Positions 1 to 4,644 of a stretch of 11,457 nt of DNA are shown one piece after another (the stretch's first letter is position 1; each line of letters begins with the position of its first letter). The stretch spans positions 1 to 11,457 of the forward strand of contig DAIEEM010000342.1 of NCBI GenBank assembly GCA_027325905.1, written 5' to 3'. Under the pieces are notes generated by a model that worked only from the letters and a program-made list of their open reading frames with translations, was not told the DNA's origin and did not search any database. The stretch is from Rhodocyclaceae bacterium. Its GTDB lineage: Bacteria; Pseudomonadota; Gammaproteobacteria; Burkholderiales; Rhodocyclaceae. A program made the position numbers and the translations under genes.

Positions 1-1254
1 GAGCTCCGACAATATCTCCTTGCCCGTGCATTGCGCCATAGGCTTATCGACGTGATCGCCTTTCGCGTCGATGAACAGGCCATAGCCCCAGGCCGTATAG
101 GTGTCAGGCGGCATGTTGGGAAAGTGCGGCTGGTAGGGTACGACGAGCGACATGAGCCAGTTGGAATCGACGAAGGTCATCAATGCGCCCGTCCCAGGCT
201 GGTTGCCGGAGAACTCCACGATCCGCCGGAGAAGAACGTCGCCATGCATCGTGAGCGTGAACGACTCCCACTTGTTCTCGTCGACGTTGAAGAATGTATT
301 CGGCCGGCCGAAGTCGCTTGCTTTGCGGGCGACGGTCTCCCACAGTGACCAGGCACCGTCCCGCCGGTCACGGATCAACTCGGGCGCCCGGTCGTTGCTT
401 CCATAGGTCGCGTCGGCGACGATCGAGCCGAAGGTCAGGAAGCAGGCATCGTCGGCCCCCAAGTCTACGGTCAAGTCGCCGTTGTTGGCGCGTAGGTGCA
501 AGCGCGTGGCGCGCCGCGCGTCACCCTGCGTCTCGAAATCCACATCCATAACCCGTGTCCCAAAGCGCACGTCAACGCCGTGCGCCTGTAACCACCGCTG
601 TAGAGGCACCGCGATGGAATCGTACTGGTTGTAGACCGTGCGGCGAACTCCGGCCAATGTGTGCATACGCGGGAACTCCTGGATGAAGCGCAGGAAGTAC
701 CGCTTGAGCTCGATGGCGCTGTGCCAGTTCTGGAAGGCAAACGTCGTCCGCCACATCTGCCAGAAGTTGGTCTTGAAGAAATGCTCCGAGAACATCTCGT
801 CGATCCGCCGCGCCCGCAAGAGGTGCTCGGGTGTCGCCAACAGCCGTGTCAACTCCAGACGGTCCGTCGTATTGAGGCCGTAGTCGGCGGCGTCCAGTAT
901 TTTGGCGCCTTTGCCGATTAGCCGCGCATGGGAGTCGGTTTTGACGCGTTCGTTGAACTCGATGATCTCCTCGCGCACACTTTTCTCGGGGGCTTCCAGC
1001 GAGGGAATCGACGACAGCAAATTCCACAACGTCTGGTAGGGCTCGTCGGCCAGCATCCGGCCACCGCGAGTGACGTAGGCTGCCTGAGTGGGCGAAGTGC
1101 CGCCGTCCAAACAGCCGCCCCCGATGTCAAGCTCTTCTAGGATGTGAATTTGCTGCCCCCGCATCCCGGCGTCTCGAATCAGGAAAGTGGCGGCGGCCAT
1201 CGATGCAAGGCCGCCTCCGACAAGCCAAACCTCAGACTTTTGCGCGCTCAACAT
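1..1254 (-). CDS. ohyA: Oleate hydratase (myosin-cross-reactive antigen family), C-terminus outside window
   Basis: FAD-dependent enzyme that adds water to the cis-9 double bond of oleate-type fatty acids to give 10-hydroxy acids. The 418 codons present are open from ATG 1254 to the left edge; family members are roughly 550-650 residues, so the C-terminal part lies outside. Seen: the N-terminal FAD-binding motif VGGGLASMAAATFL (residues 12-25), ILEELDIGGGCLDGG (38-52), the SSIPSLE segment (81-87), IIEFNERVKT, and HTLAGVRRTVYNQYDS (198-213), which should carry the catalytic tyrosine. Oddity: the FAD loop usually reads RGGREME with a catalytic Glu; here it is RGGRMLAD (63-70), so that Glu is absent. 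From memory, the Rhodococcus erythropolis-type enzymes also have Met there. Start supported by AAGGAG (1262-1267) seven bases upstream; an in-frame stop lies a short way further up. By eye the gene is less GC-rich than the right half of the window, and the family is patchy in betaproteobacteria, so transfer is possible. Confidence 0.93.
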   Translation of the reverse strand, partial: MLSAQKSEVWLVGGGLASMAAATFLIRDAGMRGQQIHILEELDIGGGCLDGGTSPTQAAYVTRGGRMLADEPYQTLWNLLSSIPSLEAPEKSVREEIIEFNERVKTDSHARLIGKGAKILDAADYGLNTTDRLELTRLLATPEHLLRARRIDEMFSEHFFKTNFWQMWRTTFAFQNWHSAIELKRYFLRFIQEFPRMHTLAGVRRTVYNQYDSIAVPLQRWLQAHGVDVRFGTRVMDVDFETQGDARRATRLHLRANNGDLTVDLGADDACFLTFGSIVADATYGSNDRAPELIRDRRDGAWSLWETVARKASDFGRPNTFFNVDENKWESFTLTMHGDVLLRRIVEFSGNQPGTGALMTFVDSNWLMSLVVPYQPHFPNMPPDTYTAWGYGLFIDAKGDHVDKPMAQCTGKEILSEL

Positions 1255-1304
1255 GGCAAGGCTCCTTGAGTTAACCTCGAACTGCGATATTCGCTATCTG
1301 TCAT
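1248..1304 (-). CDS. Possible 18-codon leader ORF overlapping the oleate hydratase start
   Basis: Reads MTDSEYRSSRLTQGALPC then TGA. It has its own Shine-Dalgarno-like GGAG seven bases before the ATG, and its stop overlaps the hydratase start as ATGTTGA. That arrangement is typical of translational coupling or a regulatory leader peptide. No family is recognised and codon statistics mean nothing at this length. It could be chance, because the hydratase has its own good AAGGAG. Confidence 0.3.
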   Translation of the reverse strand: MTDSEYRSSRLTQGALPC

Positions 1305-1402
1305 GAAGTATCTCCACTTAACTTTTGAGGCCCAGGCGCTCCCTGGGAAGAGTGTTTAAGTTTTGGGCGGTCGGTGTTGTCGCGCGTCGGCCGCATCTCC
1401 AA

Positions 1403-1501
1403 TTACGGACCAGATGCAGCGCGCCGGTACCGGCGATGGCGTCGGTCGTAGTGCCCGGCATCCAGCGTCTCCCCGGATTGGTGCTTCTTGACCGTCGCCA
1501 C
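1403..1501 (-). CDS. Possible promoter-proximal mini-ORF, unknown product
   Basis: GGGAGG (1509-1514) sits seven bases before a GTG at 1501, and even closer to an in-frame ATG at 1507. The reading frame starts MAVATVKKHQSGETLDAG, continues with a run of Arg/Tyr/His residues and stops at 1403, giving 32-34 residues. The ribosome site is as good as any in the window and directly follows a promoter, so initiation here is plausible. The next frame stays open further (from about 1462 to a TAA near position 1328), so it could also be the start of a frameshifted or decayed gene. No homolog is recognised. Confidence 0.25.
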   Translation of the reverse strand: MATVKKHQSGETLDAGHYDRRHRRYRRAASGP

Positions 1502-1518
1502 CGCCATTCCTCCCAATT

Positions 1519-1534
1519 TCAAACTAACGTTTGA
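1519..1534. promoter_or_regulatory. PsrA-like operator (CAAAC-N4-GTTTG) over the transcription start
   Basis: TCAAAC-TAAC-GTTTGA is a perfect six-base inverted repeat with a four-base spacer. It fits the PsrA consensus recalled from Pseudomonas, [G/C]AAAC-N2-4-GTTT[G/C]; PsrA is a TetR-family repressor released by long-chain fatty acids such as oleate. It begins five bases past the -10 of the promoter above, where a bound repressor would block initiation. The link to oleate hydratase is inferred: no psrA gene is in the window, and another TetR-family regulator could use the site. Confidence 0.5.
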
Positions 1535-1538
1535 TTGA

Positions 1539-1567
1539 ATTGTAGGAGGGCTTCTTTCGGAATGCAA
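1539..1567 (-). promoter_or_regulatory. Sigma70-type promoter reading toward the oleate hydratase
   Basis: On the minus strand TTGCAT (1562-1567) is followed after exactly 17 bases by TACAAT (1539-1544). The -10 matches consensus at five of six bases, the -35 at four of six, and spacing is optimal. Transcription would start near 1530 and run through the two mini-ORFs into the hydratase gene. Confidence 0.55.
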
Positions 1568-1708
1568 GTCAGCCGGATTCCACTCGTTACTCCTGATACG
1601 CCAGGCGGCGGTATTGCACGCGGGAACTCGAAGGGTTGGAGCACATGAGGCGGCGGCACGGCCTGTAGCGGGCGGCGCGACGGCGCGCAATCGATTACAT
1701 TTCACCCC

Positions 1709-2425
1709 ATGAGCAAGAAGACTCTCGACCGCATCCTGCAAAGCCAGGGTTTCGGCACCCGCAACCACTGCCGCGATCTGATCCGCAACGGTGAGGTGCG
1801 CGTTCAAGGCGAGGAGGCGACGGACCCGTCGGCCGGCTTCGATACCGACGAGCTGGAATTCGAGGTGTGCGGCAAGTGCTGGATGTACCGCGAGCGTCTT
1901 TATCTCGCGCTCAACAAACCGTCCAATTTCGAATGTTCGCGCAAGCCCAGCCATCATCCCGGCGTACTGACCCTGCTGCCCGAGCAGTTCCACGCGCGCG
2001 ACGTGCAGCCGGTCGGCCGCCTTGATCACGACACCACCGGCTTGCTGTTGCTCTCGGACGACGGCGCCTTCATCCATGCGCAATCGTCCCCGAAGCGCCA
2101 TGTGCCGAAAATCTACGTGGCGACGACGCAGGAAGCGGTGACGCCGGCACTGATCGCGCAACTGCGGGACGGCGTGAAACTGGTCGACGAACCGGCGCCG
2201 TTGTCGGGGTTGGCGCGGCAACTGGATACGCGTCGTCTCGAGATCGTCCTCGAGCAAGGCAAGTACCACCAGGTCAAACGCATGCTGGCGGCGGCCGGCA
2301 ATCACTGCGTCGCGCTGCGGCGGATCGCCATCGGCGGCCTGACGCTGGACGCGCTCGGCCTGCAAGAGGGGGAGTGGTGCTATCTCGACGCGGCGCAGCG
2401 GGCGTCGTTGGCGCCGCGGCCCTGA
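1709..2425 (+). CDS. rsuA: 16S rRNA pseudouridine(516) synthase, RsuA type
   Basis: Converts one uridine of 16S rRNA (U516 in E. coli) to pseudouridine during small-subunit assembly. 238 residues, close to the 231 of E. coli RsuA. Seen: an N-terminal S4 RNA-binding domain (about 1-55, LDRILQSQGFGTRNHCRDLI), LALNKPSNFECS (66-77) followed by HHPGV, the catalytic motif VGRLDHDTTG with Asp106, and GKYHQVKRMLAAAGNHCVALRR in the C-terminal half. CSRKPSHHPGV favours RsuA over the related RluB/E/F. The start gives the usual S4 beginning; no Shine-Dalgarno precedes it (TTTCACCCC), so translation may be weak or leaderless. It is transcribed away from the oleate hydratase and converges on the next gene. 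Confidence 0.9.
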   Translation: MSKKTLDRILQSQGFGTRNHCRDLIRNGEVRVQGEEATDPSAGFDTDELEFEVCGKCWMYRERLYLALNKPSNFECSRKPSHHPGVLTLLPEQFHARDVQPVGRLDHDTTGLLLLSDDGAFIHAQSSPKRHVPKIYVATTQEAVTPALIAQLRDGVKLVDEPAPLSGLARQLDTRRLEIVLEQGKYHQVKRMLAAAGNHCVALRRIAIGGLTLDALGLQEGEWCYLDAAQRASLAPRP

Positions 2426-2428
2426 AGC

Positions 2429-2457
2429 GGCGGCGCGGCGGAAACTACCGCGCCGCC
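2429..2457. terminator. GC-rich hairpin between convergent genes
   Basis: GGCGGCGCGG (2429-2438) and CCGCGCCGCC (2448-2457) form a perfect 10-bp stem with a nine-base loop, three bases after the rsuA stop. The distal arm carries the last codons of the minus-strand gene. There is no T-run on either side, only TTC on plus, so it may be Rho-assisted or a weak bidirectional terminator. Confidence 0.5.
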
Positions 2458-2678
2458 TTCAATTCCGGATTCAACGCCGCCTTCAGCATTTCGCGTTGCT
2501 TGCTGGAGTTGATCGCCGTCACCTGCTTGCCGAAGGCATCTCGCTCGGCGACGCCGCGCTTGGTCGCTTCGATGGATTTGATGCAGCGCCATTTCTTTCC
2601 GGCCTTGGATTCGATCTGGCGCATCTCCTCTTTCGGATGATGGCGGCCGCAGTGGTAACAGTAGATATTGTCGGACAT
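2445..2678 (-). CDS. Small Cys/His-rich protein, putative zinc-binding, unknown function
   Basis: 77 residues. The N-terminus has C7-x2-C10, H13-H14 and then C32 (YCYHCGRHHPKEEM and KKWRC), a spacing that resembles a small zinc knuckle. Next comes a basic stretch (IKSIEATKRGVAERDAFGKQV) and a Lys/Ala-rich helical tail. I recall similar small proteins in Rhodocyclales and Burkholderiales, but know of no assigned function. GGAG lies seven bases before the ATG. It starts 15 bases after the winged-helix gene, so the two are probably cotranscribed. Its last codons form one arm of the shared hairpin. DNA or RNA binding is a guess from the charge and the Cys pattern. Confidence 0.75.
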   Translation of the reverse strand: MSDNIYCYHCGRHHPKEEMRQIESKAGKKWRCIKSIEATKRGVAERDAFGKQVTAINSSKQREMLKAALNPELKAAR

Positions 2679-2693
2679 GGTATGACTCCGATC

Positions 2694-2939
2694 CTAGCGT
2701 CCCGGCTTCCTGCCGGGGGCCGCGGGCGGGATGTACCCCGAGACGCGACAGAGAATTCCCTTGACCGGATTGCCGTCGTGGAACCGCGTGACGCTGCACT
2801 TGGATATTTCTCCGCGTGCCGAGAGGTCAGTCAGGGAGATGCGCACCTGGCGCAGCGGAATTCCCGTGTCCATCGCGATTTCCGAATCGAGACGTTGGCC
2901 ATGCTTCTTCAAGTATTGGAGAACCGGCGAGCTGTGCAT
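2694..2939 (-). CDS. Small winged-helix DNA-binding protein
   Basis: 81 residues from ATG 2939. Residues about 5-55 look like a winged helix-turn-helix: VLQYLKKHGQRLDSEIAMDTG as helices one and two, then PLRQVRISLTDLSARGEI as the recognition helix entering the wing. Then SKCSVTRFHDGNPVKGILCRVSGYIPP and a Pro/Lys/Arg-rich tail. The pattern fits FaeA-like or ArsR-like wHTH proteins without a ligand domain. The start is chosen for AAAGGA six bases upstream; a longer frame from 3041 would begin inside the terminator hairpin and lacks a ribosome site. First gene of a likely two-gene unit with the Cys/His-rich protein. Its target is unknown; autoregulation or a nucleoid role are options. Confidence 0.75.
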   Translation of the reverse strand: MHSSPVLQYLKKHGQRLDSEIAMDTGIPLRQVRISLTDLSARGEISKCSVTRFHDGNPVKGILCRVSGYIPPAAPGRKPGR

Positions 2940-3030
2940 CTCGAATCCTTTGGAGAAAATGGCGGCGGCCAATCCGCGACCACGATTGACGAAATCCTGC
3001 ACTAGGCGAATTGCATAAAAGCCGAAAAGC

Positions 3031-3057
3031 AAAAAGCCCAACTATCTGAGTTGGGCT
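3031..3057 (-). terminator. Intrinsic terminator, minus strand
   Basis: On minus, AGCCCAACT (3049-3057) pairs perfectly with AGTTGGGCT (3035-3043) around a five-base loop, followed by TTTT, then GCTTTT. This is a textbook Rho-independent terminator for transcription coming from above position 3057. The only thing upstream that could have needed it is the tRNA-like remnant, so it is probably the leftover terminator of a lost tRNA gene. It also insulates the winged-helix gene. Confidence 0.8.
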
Positions 3058-3070
3058 GAATGCCTGGCGT

Positions 3071-3134
3071 TGGCGACTCCCGACCTAGGCTCGAACCACG
3101 AACCAGAAAACTACAGATTAACGATTAACAGAGG
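3071..3134 (-). pseudogene. Decayed tRNA-Asn(GTT)-like remnant
   Basis: Read on minus it ends GTCGCCA (3' CCA at 3071-3073) and contains a T-loop TTCGAGC (3089-3095) flanked by arms CGTGG and CTAGG that pair at four of five positions. Further upstream come TCTGTAG and CTGTTAATC, as around the GTT anticodon of bacterial tRNA-Asn (CTGTTAAT...GTAGGTC...GGTTCGAG). A tandem duplication GATTAAC-GATTAAC (3116-3129, plus sense) spoils the anticodon arm, the acceptor side has about two extra bases, and no matching D-arm or 5' acceptor strand is present. A TATAAT lies at 3154-3159 on minus but without a -35 partner. It cannot fold into a normal cloverleaf. The tRNA-Asn assignment is by memory of the consensus. 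Confidence 0.45.
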
Positions 3135-3161
3135 CCAGATCGGAGAGCGACGAATTATATA

Positions 3162-3323
3162 TCAATGCCTTGCGATGTGTGCGTCTTTTTGTGAAGTGAG
3201 CCGAAATTTGGACCCATTGCGCTTGTCGATGGCCTCGATCAGGCGGATACGCATGTCGCCGAGAAAATTCCCTAGCGCGGTTTCGATCAGCAATTTTCCG
3301 GAGAGTTTAGGTGGTGTCGTCAT
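3162..3323 (-). pseudogene. modE: Truncated molybdate-responsive regulator ModE (N-terminal fragment)
   Basis: From ATG 3323 the frame reads MTTPPKLSGKLLIETALG, then NFLGDMRIRLIEAIDKR, matching the start of ModE-type winged-helix regulators (LxGxLW...GxFLGxxRIxLLEAI), in which GSISxAAKxxxxSYKxAWD should follow. Here it reads NGSKFRLTSQKD and stops at residue 53, so the recognition helix, the rest of the DNA-binding domain and both C-terminal Mop/TOBE domains are missing. Neither other frame downstream restores the motif. The break lies near 3210-3222. ModE normally binds molybdate and controls Mo transport genes; an intact Mop gene starts divergently 148 bases away, which supports the identification. 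Intact ModE is about 260 residues. The alignment is from memory over only some 34 residues. Confidence 0.55.
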
Positions 3324-3471
3324 GGTGATATTCCAAGAGGCTTCATTCTGGGCGTTATGGTTGCAATAGCCGAGCGCTTTGCGCAAGCATTCGTTTGCAA
3401 AGGCGCGGAGCGATGGCGGGGGGCCGGCCTGCGGTTCCTGTTCCTGCATATAGCCAACAAGGAGAATCAAG

Positions 3472-3900
3472 ATGCCGATCAGCGCAAGAAACGTTTTCAA
3501 GGGCAAGGTCACGACCATCAAGGAAGGACTGATCAACGCCGAGGTGGAAATTGCGACAAGCGGCGGCGACAAGATAGTGGCCATGTTGACCGATGCTAGC
3601 GTGAAGTCCTTGGGTCTCGCCAATGGCAAGGAAGTGGTGGCGGTGATCAAAGCCCCTTGGGTCGTGCTGCTGGCCGGAACGCCGGAATACCGCTTCAGTG
3701 CACGCAATCAGTTGAAGGGGGTCGTCAGCGAGGTGGTTAAGGGCGCGGTCAATAGCCAGGTCAAAGTAACCTTGTCCGGCGGCTCCACGATAACTGCGTC
3801 GATCACAAACGAAGCGGTAGCCGAATTAGGGCTCAAAAACGATGTGTCGGTCATTGCTCTCGTCAAGGCCAGCCATGTGCTGTTGGGCGTACCGGCGTAA
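3472..3900 (+). CDS. modG: Two-domain Mop (molbindin) molybdate-binding protein
   Basis: Cytoplasmic molybdate/tungstate storage or homeostasis protein made of two Mop (TOBE) domains in tandem: about residues 4-67 and 76-138. Each starts SARNxxKG and ends in a VIKAxxVLL-type strand (SARNVFKGKV...VIKAPWVVLL; SARNQLKGVV...LVKASHVLLG). The 142-residue length fits the di-Mop ModG class of Azotobacter. Such proteins assemble into trimers that bind several oxyanions at the domain interfaces. AAGGAG (3459-3464) sits seven bases before the ATG, giving a firm start. It is divergent from the broken modE, the usual arrangement for a Mo-regulated locus, yet no modABC transporter is in the window. With modE broken here, any ModE control must come from elsewhere. 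The modG symbol is by architecture; mop would also fit. Confidence 0.88.
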   Translation: MPISARNVFKGKVTTIKEGLINAEVEIATSGGDKIVAMLTDASVKSLGLANGKEVVAVIKAPWVVLLAGTPEYRFSARNQLKGVVSEVVKGAVNSQVKVTLSGGSTITASITNEAVAELGLKNDVSVIALVKASHVLLGVPA

Positions 3901-3935
3901 GGCGCACATGGAACAAGGCACCGGTCTAAGTGACG

Positions 3936-3951
3936 CATAATGTATATTATG
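3936..3951. promoter_or_regulatory. AT-rich dyad CATAAT-GTAT-ATTATG and nearby -10-like box
   Basis: Perfect six-base arms with a four-base spacer, in a short AT-rich island (about 3936-3963) of otherwise GC-rich DNA. A TATAAT lies just after it at 3957-3962, with no good -35 at 17 bases. The 194-base gap 3901-4094 also has a GCAACC/GGTTGC hairpin (4021-4038). The dyad could be an operator for the CBS gene downstream. It does not match the ModE box or the FNR box. Confidence 0.3.
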
Positions 3952-4094
3952 TAAAATATAATTGTTGGGCCGATCAAAGACCTGTGCTCGTCCGGCAAGA
4001 GCCCCTCCTGCCGACATGGTGCAACCATTTCGGGTTGCCGCGATCATAGAGATTAGCGTCAGACGCGATTGGCGCGCCTACGGAGGGGATAGCG

Positions 4095-4538
4095 ATGAAA
4101 AACGCAGTTCAGATATTGAAATCCAAGGCAGTGCGGGGCGTCGCGACAATAACGCAGACGCAGTCGGCGCATGACGCGGCGGTGCTCATGGGCGAGAGAG
4201 GCATCGGCGCGTTGCTCGTGGTTGAAGGAGAACGGATAGTCGGCATCGTCTCGGAACGGGATTTGGCGCGCAAGCTGGTGCAACAGGACAAATCGGCAAA
4301 GACGACCCGCGTCGCCGACATCATGACGAAGCCGGTCATGTACGTCGAGGCGACTCACACCAACGAGGAATGCATGGCGCTGATGACCGACAACCGCCTG
4401 CGCCATTTGCCGGTCCTCGAGGGCGGGAAACTGATCGGCCTGATTTCCATCGGCGATCTCGTCAAGGACGTGATCTCCGAGCAGCAATTCACCATCGAGC
4501 AGCTCGAACACTACATCACGGGCGTGCACGCCGCTTAG
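4095..4538 (+). CDS. Tandem CBS-domain protein
   Basis: 147-residue soluble protein made almost wholly of a CBS pair (Bateman module): CBS1 about 12-65 (GIGALLVVEGERIVGIVSERD) and CBS2 about 76-130 (RLRHLPVLEGGKLIGLISIGD, followed by LVKDVI). Such modules bind adenosine nucleotides (AMP, ATP, S-adenosylmethionine) and act as energy or redox sensors, either as part of an enzyme or, as here, alone. No catalytic domain is attached, so the partner is unknown. GGAGGGG (4082-4088) lies six bases before the ATG. The 194-base upstream gap holds an AT-rich dyad and a -10-like box, so it probably has its own promoter. It is followed by a hairpin and the NYN gene on the same strand; nothing in the sequence shows that these work together. 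Confidence 0.9.
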   Translation: MKNAVQILKSKAVRGVATITQTQSAHDAAVLMGERGIGALLVVEGERIVGIVSERDLARKLVQQDKSAKTTRVADIMTKPVMYVEATHTNEECMALMTDNRLRHLPVLEGGKLIGLISIGDLVKDVISEQQFTIEQLEHYITGVHAA

Positions 4539-4552
4539 GCGGCCAGCCCGTT

Positions 4553-4580
4553 CCGGCGCCGCTCTCATCGTCGGCGCCGG
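4553..4580 (+). terminator. Hairpin after the CBS gene
   Basis: CCGGCGCCG (4553-4561) and CGGCGCCGG (4572-4580) form a perfect nine-base stem with a ten-base loop, 14 bases after the stop codon. No T-run follows (CTATCTGC), so it is at best a weak or Rho-assisted terminator, or an mRNA-stabilising 3' hairpin. Confidence 0.35.
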
Positions 4581-4644
4581 CTATCTGCTAAGAGACCCTG
4601 TATCATGGCAGGCGGACTCCGTCATTCGACAACGACAAACCGCT

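Larger units (their letters stand above)
1255..1708. other. 454-base stretch between oleate hydratase and rsuA
   Basis: No full-length gene is supported. The stretch holds the minus-strand promoter, the dyad operator and the two mini-ORFs listed separately. The long minus-strand open frame that crosses it runs antisense through rsuA and is a shadow. The rsuA-proximal part (1568-1708) must hold the rsuA promoter; no convincing -35/-10 pair and no Shine-Dalgarno is visible there. Confidence 0.6.

Noticed and set aside
1403..2365. 320-codon minus-strand frame crossing the intergenic stretch and rsuA
   Set aside because: Mostly antisense to rsuA, which has its catalytic motif and full length. 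Only its last part, with a ribosome site of its own, is considered as a mini-ORF.
2694..3041. Longer 115-residue start for the winged-helix protein
   Set aside because: The upstream ATG lies inside the intrinsic terminator hairpin and lacks a ribosome site; ATG 2939 has AAAGGA at six bases.
3353..3372. CGTTAT-N7-ATAGCCG as a ModE box between modE and the Mop gene
   Set aside because: The right half is imperfect and the half-sites are closer together than in the ModE operator I recall from E. coli modA. Not enough to claim a site.
3324..3707. 181-codon minus-strand frame extending the modE fragment upstream through the Mop gene
   Set aside because: The upstream part is antisense to the Mop gene. 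Only the part from ATG 3323 resembles a real protein.
3962..3977. TTGTT-N6-ATCAA as an FNR/Anr box upstream of the CBS gene
   Set aside because: The FNR-type box needs TTGAT-N4-ATCAA; here the spacer is six bases and one half-site deviates.
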